Positions 1 to 9,566 of a DNA stretch of 64,000 nt are shown here, piece after piece. Source of the DNA: Geobacter sp. OR-1 (GTDB taxonomy: Bacteria; Desulfobacterota; Desulfuromonadia; Geobacterales; DSM-12255); contig NZ_BAZF01000011.1 of NCBI RefSeq assembly GCF_000813145.1, positions 1 to 64,000 of the forward strand. Direction: 5' to 3'. Made by a program: the position numbers and the translations under genes. Numbering within the stretch: the stretch's first letter is position 1; every line of letters starts with the position of its first letter. The notes under the pieces are model-generated. The model did no database searches and was not told the origin of the DNA. It was given only the letters and a program-made list of their open reading frames with translations.

Positions 1-3000
1 GCCGTGACCATCACCGCCACCCGCACCGGCGGCAGCGCGGGAGCCGTAGGGATCAGCTACGCCACCAGCAGCGGCACCGCCACTGTCCGGCAGCGACTTT
101 ACCGCCACCAGCGGCACGCTCTCCTGGGCCGATGGCGACACGGCCGTCAAGACCTTTGATATTCCAATCACCAACGATGCCACCGTGGAAGGGAACGAAG
201 ACTTTACCGTCACCCTGAGCGCCCCGACTGGCGGCGCTTCGCTCGGCTCGCCGTCCAGCGCCGCCGTTACGATCGTGGACAATGACGTGGCATCAGCCGG
301 GACCATAGCTCTGAGCGCTTCTGCCTATTCCATCGGCGAGGCGGGCCCCACGGTAACCATCACGGCAACCCGCACCGGCGGCAGCAGCGGCGCAGTCGGC
401 ATCAGTTACGCCACCAGCGATGGCTCGGCCACGTCAGGAAACGACTATTCCGCAGCCAGCGGCACACTTTCCTGGGGTAGTGGCGACACGGCCAGCAAGA
501 CCTTTACAGTCGGCATCATCGACGATGCCGACGTTGATCCCAACGAGGCCTTTACTGTTACTCTCAGCTCACCGACCGGCGGCGCATCGCTCGGATCGCC
601 ATCCAGCGCCGCCGTAACCATCATTGACAATGAAGGCCCTCCCGCGTCAACCAGCACCCTGATGCACAACAGCGCCAACACCTCGATCACCTACGGCACC
701 TGGGGTACCGATAAGAACTGCTCCTGGTGCCACAACAGGGATACCGCCAACGTCAAGCGGATTGCCCAGACCATCGACACCCCGTATGGAACCCAGCAGG
801 TCATTTTCACCCGGATGACCGCATCCCAGAACAGCACTTCCGGGGTCTTCGGCGACGACCAGCGCAGCTACGCCCTGACCGCATCCACCAACGTCTGCGA
901 AGTCTGCCACCACAAGACCAAGTACCACCGCTACAGCTCCAACAGCACCTATTCAGGCACCACCTTTACCAAGACCCACGAAAACCGCAACGACTGCCTG
1001 ACCTGCCATGCCCACAAGAACGGCTTCATGGCCGCATGTGACTCCTGCCACGGCAATCCGCCCAACTCTTCCGTTGCCGGCCCCAAGGGCATGGCCAAAG
1101 ACGGCAGCAACACCACCGGATTTGCCAATCCCGGTGCCCATGTGGTGCACGCCGGCGACCCGCTTCTCGGCAACCAGGGCATGGCCTGCAGCGTCTGCCA
1201 TAACGGCAACAGCACGCCGAGCCACCCCAGCCAGACCGTCCAGTTCGGCTTCGTGGTCAACAACAGCACCTGGAATGCCAAATTTATCGGCTCCAATAGC
1301 GCATCTTACGGCTCCTACAGCGGCACGGGACTTACCGCGCCATTTACCTATGCGACAAGCGATAGCGGTACCGTGGTCATCACGAATGCCGGTAGCCGCA
1401 ACTCCTGCAATGTTTACTGTCACGGAGCCTGGCCGAACGCCAACGGCACCACCAACCCAACCTGGACCGGCGGCGCCTCCCAGGCTGCCTGCGGCACCTG
1501 TCACGGCGACCGGGCATCAAGACCGCCGCTCACCGGCAGCCATCTCCAGCACGCGGCCAACAGCGCCGGCAACTACGGCTTCTCCTGCTCCAAGTGCCAC
1601 CCGAACGTCTCTGGTGCCGGCGACGGCCATGTCAACGGCTCCGTCCAGTGGCGGCTCTCCACCGGCTCCAACCTGATTGGCGTCAGCGGCTTCACCCCGC
1701 AGTACCGGACCGGCGCCAGCGGTGCGACCGGCACCACCGCGCCGAGCACCAGCTTCGGCAACTGCACCAACATCTACTGCCACAGCGCCGGCCAGGGCGC
1801 TACCGGCGGCAACCTGATCGCTACCGACTTTGCGTCGGTCCAGTGGGGGAACGGCGCATCCGTAAACTGCGGTTCCTGTCACAAGAACATTGCCAGTGAC
1901 GCCACCGCGCCTGGCGACCATGTCCGTCACTCCCAGAATTACGGCTACAGCTGCGGCACCTGCCACAAGGGGTCCTCGGCGACCAGCGTCACTGTCGCCA
2001 ACCATGTCAACCGGACCATCTACCTGAACTTCTCCGGCCAGGCAGCCGGGACCACCTACGGCAAGACCAGCCCGTTTGCCCCGTCGCTTGGGTACAGCAG
2101 CTGCGGCAACAGCTACTGCCACTCAAACGGCCAGAGCAACGACGCCAAGACTGCAATCAAGCGTACCGTCACCTGGGGGATTGCATCCGGCCTGGATTGC
2201 GGCGGCTGTCACAACAACATGGCCTCCTTTGCCAACGCCAGTTCCGGCAGCCATAAGGTGCATGCGCAAACCGCAGCATACACCTGTGACATCTGCCACG
2301 GCGCCAGCTACGGCAATGCCACGGTGCCGCGTCAGACCAACTCCACTCATGTGAACAAGAAGATCAATCTGGCTTGGACCGGCAAGGCCACGGGGCTCAC
2401 CTACTCCAAATACTCCGCTTCCGGTTTCGCGCCGGCCAAGGGGTACTACGGCACCTGTTCCAACCTGGTCTGTCACGGCGGCGCTGCCGCCAAGATCACC
2501 TGGGGTGCCGATACCGCCCGTCCGGAATGTATGAAGTGTCACGGATCGAATTCCGCCTCGTTCACCAACGTGTCAGCCGCGGCAATAGCCCCTGGCTATA
2601 ACAACGAGGGCCACGACCTGGCCGGCAATACCAACTCGACTGCTGCGCGTGTCGGCACCCACCAGGGGCACCTCACCGCGGCAACCGGCATCTCCGATAC
2701 GGTTCACTGCGGTGAGTGCCATGTCAAGGTTTCTAATGTCGCTGATCTAGCCCATCTGGATTACACAACTGCAACCGTCACCATGACCAGCGGCAGGGGA
2801 TCGCTGCAGTCGCACACGCCGAGGGTGAGCAGGACAAGCGGTGCCATCAACTGCAGCAACACCTACTGCCACACCGGCAAGACCAACACCGGCAACGCCA
2901 TGACGCCGGCCTTCAACAACACCGCGTACCTGAACGCCACAATGGACATGGCGAGTTGCAAGCAGTGCCACAACATGCCGCCCAACCCCGGAGCCGTTGG

Positions 3001-6000
3001 TGACCACTCAACCGTTCCTGCGGCGCTGACGGCATTCCCGGTCAACAACAGCTGCAACTGCCACTCCAACCTCTCGACCAGCGCGACGACCTACGCCAAC
3101 ATCTTCACCGACAAGAAGAAGCATATCGACGGCGTTGTCGACGTGGACGGCGGACACGTGACCCCCTACTATGCCGGCTACACATACAACGAAGGCCATC
3201 AGGGGTGTCTGACCGGCATCGGTTGTCACCAGAATACCAATCCTGCCGCTACCTACCCGGCGGCATCCGGTGCGCCTGACTGCCGCTCGTGCCACAAGAA
3301 GGCCGACCCGACCGTTACCGCGACCTGTGCCAGCTGCCACGGTACCGGCATCAACAATGCCGCCGTGCCGAGCGGATCTACCGCTCCGGACCGGGCAGGC
3401 AGTCATGCCAAGCACATGGCGCTGGCAAGTGCCACCTGTACTGGCTGTCACGACACCGGCGGCGCTGGTGGCATGGCAAACCACGGCCCCGGCGACCACG
3501 GCGCCAACGCAGCTGTCATCAATGTTGCCTCGGCCCAGGCGTGGAGCTCGGGCGCCCACACCTGTTCCACCAGCTACTGCCACTCCAGCGCCCAGTCCAA
3601 GAACGGCACCAACACCGGCATCCACTATAGCGCCACGCCGTCCTGGCTCAGCCCGTCCACCCTTACCTGCGGCGGCTGCCACGCCAATATGGCCACCTTC
3701 AATAACATTTCATCAGGTGATCATCAGCGTCACTCCAAAGAGTACGCCTTCCAGTGCTACTACTGTCACGGCACGGGGTATAAAGCGGCATCGGTAACAG
3801 ACGGAGCGATAAACACCCACGTCAACGGCCAGATCAACATGGCCTTTGCCCCGCTCTCATCGGCACTTCCGGCGTATGGTACCACCTACAGCAAGACCAG
3901 CCCGTTCAACCCCGGCATCGGCTTCGGCACCTGCTCCAACAGCTACTGCCACTCCAATGGCCAGAGCAGTACCGCCAGGGCAGCGATCAAGAGGGCCAAC
4001 GTATCCTGGGGGCCGACTCTCGGCTGCGGCGGCTGCCACAACGATATGGCCACGTTTGCCAACACAACATCGGGGAGCCATTATAAGCATGCCAACACCG
4101 GCCAGCTGAACTATGACTGCTCGCTCTGCCACGGCGCCAGCTATGGTGATGCGACCGTGCCGCGAACTGCAAACTCCACCCACGTAAATAAAAAGATCAA
4201 TCTCGGTTTCACCGGTACCGCTTCAGGAACCGTCTACTCCAAGTATTCGGCCTCAGGATTTGCCCCGGCCAAAGGGTACTACGGCACCTGTTCAACCTCG
4301 GTATGCCACGGTGGAGCACTTGCCAAAAAGCCGTGGGGGGTATCGCGATCTACTACCACCTGTACAGAATGTCACGGTCAGGCTAACTACTCTTACGCCA
4401 ACATATCAGCAGCACAGATCGCGCCTGGCGGAGCAGGAACTGACCTTGCCGGCAATACGGCAGCGACTGCGCTCCGAGTCGGCACCCATCAAGGGCATCT
4501 AACAGCCGCCACCGGTATTTCCGAGCCGGTTCACTGCGGCGAATGCCATGTGAAGGTCACCGTAGCTTCTGATACTACAACACACCTGAACTACACCACT
4601 GCCACGGTCACTATGACGAGCGGCAGGGGATCGCTGCAGTCGCACACGCCAACAGTCAGCCGTTCGTCAGGCGCAATAACCTGTAATAACACCTACTGCC
4701 ACACCGGCAAATACAACACTGGTGCAGGAATGATCCCTGCCTTCAATAACAATACGTATCTGAATTCAACGCTGGATATGGCGAGCTGCAAACAGTGCCA
4801 CAATATGCCGCCAGCCACTTCCGACCATACCGGCATTTCCAACTTGGCAAACTTCCCCGCTGCCACCTGTAGCTGCCACACGAACCTGAACAGCGGAGCA
4901 AGCCCCACTTATGCGAACATCTTCTCCGACAAGAAACAGCACATCAATGGTGTCATCGAATATGCGAGCTCATGCACAGGATGTCATGCAGCCACTGTAG
5001 GCGGAAGCCCGTCACCGGCGAATTCACGTCGTCAGGTTGCCGCCAGCGGTGCAAACAACGGCGAATTCACCGTTGCCTCCGGCTCCAAGTACACCAACAT
5101 GACGTCTCATATCAAAACCACTGCTGTAAGCGATTTGTCCTGCCAGTTCTGCCATGCGACGACATCCGCGCACAAGGCTTATGCTGACGGCATCAGTGTA
5201 AGACTTCAGAATACATGGGCTGCAGGGACTATCGATTACAATGGTACAACGGCAAGCCTGACCTATTTCTGCGCCGGCTGCCACCGGAGCGCCGGCTATG
5301 GCGGCTCCATACCGTCAGGCGCCACCGGCACTGCCACACAGCCGTACAAGGATTCCGGAGTTACCGCCTCGCCTGACAATATTTTCTCCGACTGGTCGTC
5401 ATCCGCTCAGTACACTGCCACTAGTGCCGAACCAACATCTTTTACCTCCACCGGGAACACCAAAGTTCGCTACACCCACCGCAAGGCCGCACAATGCATG
5501 GACTGCCATGGCGACAACCGGACCAACACGACAACAACTCCGCGCGCAAACGCCCATGCGTCAAGCAATGGCAAGTTCCTGCGCTATTCCACGAGCGCCG
5601 GGCGTTACGAAACCCAGACCTGCTTCAATACCAAGAATGCCGCAGGCGTCAACGCCTGCCACGGTCCCGGCACCACCCTTGCCTGGGCAGGCGCAAAGGT
5701 CTATACCGAGTTCAAAGTTAATAATGCCGCTGCGGGGACAGGCGGAGCGCACCCGATCCTTCAGGCCGTAACTCCGAAATCTACAAACATAGCATCCGAC
5801 ACCACCGGCACACGATTTGTGAACGGCTGGAAGTCGAACAGCATCGCCACCTGCTCCGACTGTCACGGGGGCACAACTACCGGCCCCCGCGGTCCGCACG
5901 GGTCAACATTGCCATTTATAATCAAGGCGGCACCCACAACCTCGCCGACTAAGACTACCAGCGGCACCACCTTTACCGCAGTAACTCAGAACTCGCGGGC

Positions 6001-6028
6001 CTTCTGTCTCAACTGTCATGCCGCATAG
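1..6028 (+). CDS. Giant multiheme c-type cytochrome with Calx-beta repeats (5' end outside window, apparent frameshift)
   Basis: Probably a secreted or outer-surface electron-transfer protein. Calx-beta-like repeats occupy roughly bases 1-640. After them comes a very long heme-rich region with about 30 CxxCH motifs, about eight CxxxxCH motifs (for example CTNIYCH, CSNSYCH) and a few odd spacings. The alternation of CxxxxCH and CxxCH is the pattern of a Geobacter cytochrome repeat family. No signal peptide is visible because the gene starts before the window. From base 1 the Calx-beta sequence reads in frame 1 to about base 81. It then continues without loss of homology in frame 2 from base 86, so one extra base seems present at 82-85. 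The frame-2 reading stops at 6028 just after CLNCHAA, while similar sequence goes on in another frame. Either the gene is decaying or the sequence has indel errors. The family call is firm; the boundaries are not. Confidence 0.85.
1868..4960 (+). repeat. Internal duplication inside the cytochrome gene, two copies about 1.83 kb apart
   Basis: The stretch from about 1868 to 3130 recurs from about 3668 to 4960. Marker sequences line up at a nearly constant offset: GYYGTC at about 2444 and 4277, and an identical 30-base block beginning at 2791 and 4621. The protein order NSYCHSNGQ, STHVNKKINL, YSASGFAPAKGYYGTC, VGTHQGHLTAATGIS, NTYCHTGK, ASCKQCHNMPP is kept in both copies. A duplication of this size adds about ten hemes at once. 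Limits are approximate. Confidence 0.8.
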
Positions 6029-6578
6029 TTTTTATGGCGACGGCAACGGAAACAAGGGGGCCGGGGCCGGCACCATGGTTGGCCATGGCTCTACAAGTGG
6101 TTGGAGCGGTACTTCAAACTGCAGCGGCCCGGCGAACAGCTACATGAACAACAGCTGCCAGAACTGCCACTGCGGCCGCGGTTTCTCCGGGACAGGGGCC
6201 AAAGGGACCCATAGTACCACCGCGACTCTTGGTGGGGCTACAGCTCACTCCGTCGGATTTGCCAACGGCAATGCCTGGATGGGTGGGCCGTGGGGAACTG
6301 GCTCTACCAGCGGTTGCTACGCAATCAGCTCTGCCACCAATTATGGCGACTGCAACAAAGGGGCGAACCATGCAAGTTCCGACAACAGGTTCAAGAAGAA
6401 CTTCATGGATATCATCAACCCTCTTAAACAGCTGTTTGCTGCCGATATGACCCGTTATAGCAATGACGGGAACATACCGGTGCTGATCGAGTCAGTCAGG
6501 GAACAGCAGCGAATGCTAGACAATCAAAGCCGTGATATTAATGAAATCAAAGGTATGATCCGGGAAATGAACAGATAG
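6018..6578 (+). CDS. Probable out-of-frame C-terminal end of the multiheme cytochrome, with an S74-like tail
   Basis: This 186-residue reading begins inside the last codons of the preceding cytochrome and has no ribosome binding site. It keeps the same glycine/serine/threonine-rich composition and holds one more heme motif (CQNCH near residue 51). Deleting one T at about 6026 joins CHAA directly to SFYGDGNGN, so it is best read as the frameshifted end of the cytochrome. The last 65 residues resemble a shortened peptidase S74 (intramolecular chaperone) tail. The entry motif SDNRFKKN and the exit motif IPVLIESVREQQ are present, but the central YEW and IAQE block is missing. A strong terminator follows directly. 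Confidence 0.6.
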   Translation: MPHSFYGDGNGNKGAGAGTMVGHGSTSGWSGTSNCSGPANSYMNNSCQNCHCGRGFSGTGAKGTHSTTATLGGATAHSVGFANGNAWMGGPWGTGSTSGCYAISSATNYGDCNKGANHASSDNRFKKNFMDIINPLKQLFAADMTRYSNDGNIPVLIESVREQQRMLDNQSRDINEIKGMIREMNR

Positions 6579-6595
6579 ACATCAGCTGTTTGCAG

Positions 6596-6633
6596 CAACA
6601 AAAGGGTGGCTTGCGCCACCCTTTTGTTGTTTG
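6596..6633 (+). terminator. Rho-independent terminator after the cytochrome gene
   Basis: A perfect 15-bp stem (6596-6610 with 6615-6629) around a four-base TTGC loop, with a T-rich right flank. The stem has an A-rich left arm and a T-rich right arm, so it could work in both directions. It separates the cytochrome from the operon starting at 6680. Confidence 0.9.
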
Positions 6634-6679
6634 ATATAGTGCATAAACTTCCAACTAGTCAAAATTATTATGGGGATAT

Positions 6680-7264
6680 ATGATACGAATCCGCACCGTC
6701 GCCAGCGTAGCAGGTTTAGTAATTGGTCTCGTCGCCATCGTGTTCGCGTTTATCCACCCGACAGATTTTATCGTCCTGGCGGTCATGCTGAATCTGGCAT
6801 TTTTGCTACTAGGCTTCTATTTTTTCTCCGGAAGCGAATTATTTCGCAAAGAACTTTCTGAACAGGCAATTCCTCGTTCTCATGCCCTGTTGGTTCGTCT
6901 ATTCTTTGTCTTCACTGTGGTGCTATTCAATCTCTTGATCCGCAACGAGTTATCGCGTGTACAAATACTTTCCGACCCTCTGCGGAAGGTTCTCAGCCTT
7001 CAGGGCAAGAGCTATGAGTGGCAGCGGGATCAATTCCCGGTTGAAAATTTTCCGGAAGGGCGAGTAACTGGTGTGATAGCTCAGGAGATCGAGAAGGTGC
7101 TTCCCGAACTGGTCGGCACACGCAAGGATGGCTACAAGGGTGTGGCGTACCAGGAGATCGTCCCAGTGCTGATTGAGGCGGTGAAGGAGCAGCAGAAGAT
7201 TATTGATAACCAGAAGAAAGAGATAGGAGAGATAAAAGTAATGCTGCAGGGGATGAAGAAATAG
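6680..7264 (+). CDS. Chimeric membrane protein: GldG-like N-terminus joined to an S74-type C-terminal domain
   Basis: 194 residues. The ATG follows GGGGATAT. Residues 1 to about 95 hold three hydrophobic segments and resemble the start of the GldG-like protein two genes downstream: both have VAG..IG, a (H/Y)P(T/A)D motif, LLG, and FxVVLxNL(I/L)xR in the same order. From about residue 98 the sequence switches to a typical S74 tail: DPLRKVLSLQGKSYEW, GVIAQEIEKVLPELV, GYKGVAYQEIVPVLIEA, then a coiled coil. The last 30 residues closely match the end of the preceding cytochrome reading. It lacks the S74 entry motif (SDxxLKxN), so the tail looks grafted on. Function unknown. It is 28 bases from the ABC permease and probably co-transcribed. 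Confidence 0.7.
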   Translation: MIRIRTVASVAGLVIGLVAIVFAFIHPTDFIVLAVMLNLAFLLLGFYFFSGSELFRKELSEQAIPRSHALLVRLFFVFTVVLFNLLIRNELSRVQILSDPLRKVLSLQGKSYEWQRDQFPVENFPEGRVTGVIAQEIEKVLPELVGTRKDGYKGVAYQEIVPVLIEAVKEQQKIIDNQKKEIGEIKVMLQGMKK

Positions 7265-7292
7265 GGAATGAGCCTTTTCGGGAGAAAGCGAT

Positions 7293-8054
7293 ATGACTCT
7301 GATGCATATCATCAATAAGGAAATCCGGCACTATATCTATTCTCCGATCGCCTATATCCTGGCAGGGGTTTTCCATGCCATTATCGGCTATTTTTTCTAC
7401 AACGCAATGGTCGGTTATTCCCGTAGAGTCGTTGAAATGTCAGGTTCAGGCACGCCGACCGAATCATTCACTCCGATGACCGTTATCTTCCAGGGGCTTT
7501 GCAACAGCATGGGAACAATTTTTGTCTTGCTTGCTCCGTTACTTACAATGCGCCTGATCGCAGATGAAAAGCGCAGCCGCACCATGGAGTTCCTGGCGAC
7601 TTCGCCGACACCGCTCGCATCATTTTTGGCGGGGAAGTTCCTTGCCGCCTGGCTAGTCTATCTGGTCATGATCTGCTCCTCGCTTTACATCCCGATCACC
7701 CTTGATCTCCTGTCACGAGTTAACTGGAGCCACGTTGCAGCTGCTTATCTGGGGCTGGCTTTGGTAGGAGGGGCGATGATTTCTGTTGGCCTTTTTACCT
7801 CGACCCTGACCGACAAGCAGGTAGTGGCTGCGGTGCTCAGTATCGGAATACTGGTGATCTGTTGGTTCGTCGGTGGCGGAATTGGCGCCGCAAGCCAGCG
7901 CGCATCAGACATGCTGCGGGAGCTGTCGCTTTATACGCCGTTCAGCAATATGATTGCCGGATTGATCGATCTGCGGGACATCGTCTTTCTGGTCACCTTC
8001 ATCCTGATTATGCTGTTTATGTCGCATCGGGTGCTGGAATCAGATCGATGGTAA
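7293..8054 (+). CDS. ABC-2 type transporter permease, GldF-like
   Basis: 253 residues with about six membrane segments. It starts MTLMHIINKEIRHYIYSPIA, typical of ABC-2 permeases of the gliding/NosY-GldF type, and carries the conserved cytoplasmic stretch LLTMRLIADEKRSRTMEFL near residue 85. It is the membrane part of an exporter whose auxiliary GldG-like protein follows at 8082 and whose ATPase is probably the gene at 12936. The ATG is well placed after GGGAGAAAGCGAT. The cargo is not known. The placement among cytochrome c assembly genes hints at heme or cytochrome maturation, but this is inference. Confidence 0.85.
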   Translation: MTLMHIINKEIRHYIYSPIAYILAGVFHAIIGYFFYNAMVGYSRRVVEMSGSGTPTESFTPMTVIFQGLCNSMGTIFVLLAPLLTMRLIADEKRSRTMEFLATSPTPLASFLAGKFLAAWLVYLVMICSSLYIPITLDLLSRVNWSHVAAAYLGLALVGGAMISVGLFTSTLTDKQVVAAVLSIGILVICWFVGGGIGAASQRASDMLRELSLYTPFSNMIAGLIDLRDIVFLVTFILIMLFMSHRVLESDRW

Positions 8055-8081
8055 CGTAATGATGAACTGGAGCTTTTCGCT

Positions 8082-9566
8082 TTGAATAAAATCACTTCAA
8101 TTACCGGCGTCGCAGGAGTCCTGCTCGGAATCGGCGCTCTGGCTTACTCCAGCATCTACCCTGCCGATACCGTAATTATTACGGTCATAGCCCTGCTCGC
8201 ACTCGCTCTGTTGGGGTGGTTCGTTGTTGCGGAATTTGCCCATTTCAGAATACTGGCTCGCAAACAGGCCACCTATCTTCGTCTCAACAATTTCCTGATG
8301 CTCGTCTTTGCGATCTTTGCCGTTGTGCTGATAAATCTGATTGTCCGGCAATACTACTACCGGGCCGATCTTTCGACAACACGTCGCTATACCCTCGCCC
8401 TACAAAGCATGACGGTAGCAAAAGGAATTGACCGGGAGACGGAGATCCTCTTTTTCGGGACCGAAGGGGGAAAAGAGCATAAAAGGGTTCGCGAACTGAT
8501 GGATATGTATCGCTATCTGAACAGAAAGATCATCTATACATTTTATGACCTGGACCGATCTCCGCTGAAGGCAAAAGAGTATAATGTCGTGGATTACAAC
8601 ACCCTGGTTTTCAGGAGCGGGGAGAAGGTTGTGACCGCCAGGGGGGCCGACGAGGAGGCCATCACCAATCTGCTGATTCGCGGAACAAAGCGCAAGGTTA
8701 TAAATGTCCGTTATCTCCAGGGACATAACGAGCATTCACTGAGCGAAACGGATCGGGACGGCTATGGAAGGGTCCTCGCTCAATTGAGCGCACAGGGATT
8801 CAATCTGCAACCGTTAGATCTGCGCGGCGCTGAACTCAGTCCGACTCAGGTGGACCTGCTGATCATTGCCTCCCCCAAGACAGAACTGTCTCCGGAAGAG
8901 CACGAAAAGCTGTGGAATTACCGGGAAAAAGGGGGGAAGCTGCTAGTCCTGGTTGATGGGCCGGGTCCGATGACCCCTTTCTTGAAGACATTCGCCATTC
9001 AAGTCGGCGATGAGCCGGTCTACGATACGCAGAATGTTGCAGGCACTGATCCCTCAACCCCGCTGGTCAACAGCTACCCCGACACACCGATCACCAGAAG
9101 CTTCAGGCTCAGCACTGTTTTCCCCGGTGCACATGGCCTTTATTATAAGGCTAACATTATGCTCGGGTTCAATTTTGATTCGCTGGTTCAGACTTCTCCA
9201 AATAACTGGCTGGAGGCGAACGGCAACCGGGTGAAAGATCCGGGAGAGGAAGCCCATCCCCAGGTTCTGGCGGCCATAGTCTCCCATCCGGACAAACTGG
9301 TGAAGATGGTACTTTTTGGAGACAGTGATTTTGCCTCCAACGCATATTTCGGGGTTGCCGGCAATGCCAACCTGTTTGTGAATGCGGTCAACTGGCTGTG
9401 TGGCGAGGGGGCCATGGTATCGGTAGCACCGGCCAAAGTAGAGTTTGTGCCGATGTTCGTTTCGGAACAGCAGTCGCGTCTTTTGCGGGTTCTGGTGCCA
9501 GTCGGGATTCCGCTTCTGTTTGTGGCGGCCGGCACACTGGTCTGGTGGCGGAGGCGTCGGTTATGA
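8082..9566 (+). CDS. GldG-like ABC transporter auxiliary protein
   Basis: 494 residues. Two hydrophobic segments at the N-terminus (about 7-30 and 65-90) and one at the C-terminus (about 468-488) enclose a large extracytoplasmic domain of the ABC_transp_aux/GldG type. Visible family features are the TTRRYTLALQS start of the domain, the VRYLQGHNEHSL motif and LLVLVDGPGPMTPFLKTF. The start is TTG, with GGAG about ten bases upstream; no better ATG lies in frame. It is 27 bases after the permease and overlaps the next gene by four bases (ATGA). With the permease and the DUF4340 protein it forms the usual exporter set seen in many anaerobes. Confidence 0.85.
   Translation: MNKITSITGVAGVLLGIGALAYSSIYPADTVIITVIALLALALLGWFVVAEFAHFRILARKQATYLRLNNFLMLVFAIFAVVLINLIVRQYYYRADLSTTRRYTLALQSMTVAKGIDRETEILFFGTEGGKEHKRVRELMDMYRYLNRKIIYTFYDLDRSPLKAKEYNVVDYNTLVFRSGEKVVTARGADEEAITNLLIRGTKRKVINVRYLQGHNEHSLSETDRDGYGRVLAQLSAQGFNLQPLDLRGAELSPTQVDLLIIASPKTELSPEEHEKLWNYREKGGKLLVLVDGPGPMTPFLKTFAIQVGDEPVYDTQNVAGTDPSTPLVNSYPDTPITRSFRLSTVFPGAHGLYYKANIMLGFNFDSLVQTSPNNWLEANGNRVKDPGEEAHPQVLAAIVSHPDKLVKMVLFGDSDFASNAYFGVAGNANLFVNAVNWLCGEGAMVSVAPAKVEFVPMFVSEQQSRLLRVLVPVGIPLLFVAAGTLVWWRRRRL

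Noticed and set aside
1-6028. Repeated short blocks that could suggest a CRISPR array or satellite
   Set aside because: The repeats are coding, of unequal spacing, and explained by heme and Calx-beta protein repeats.
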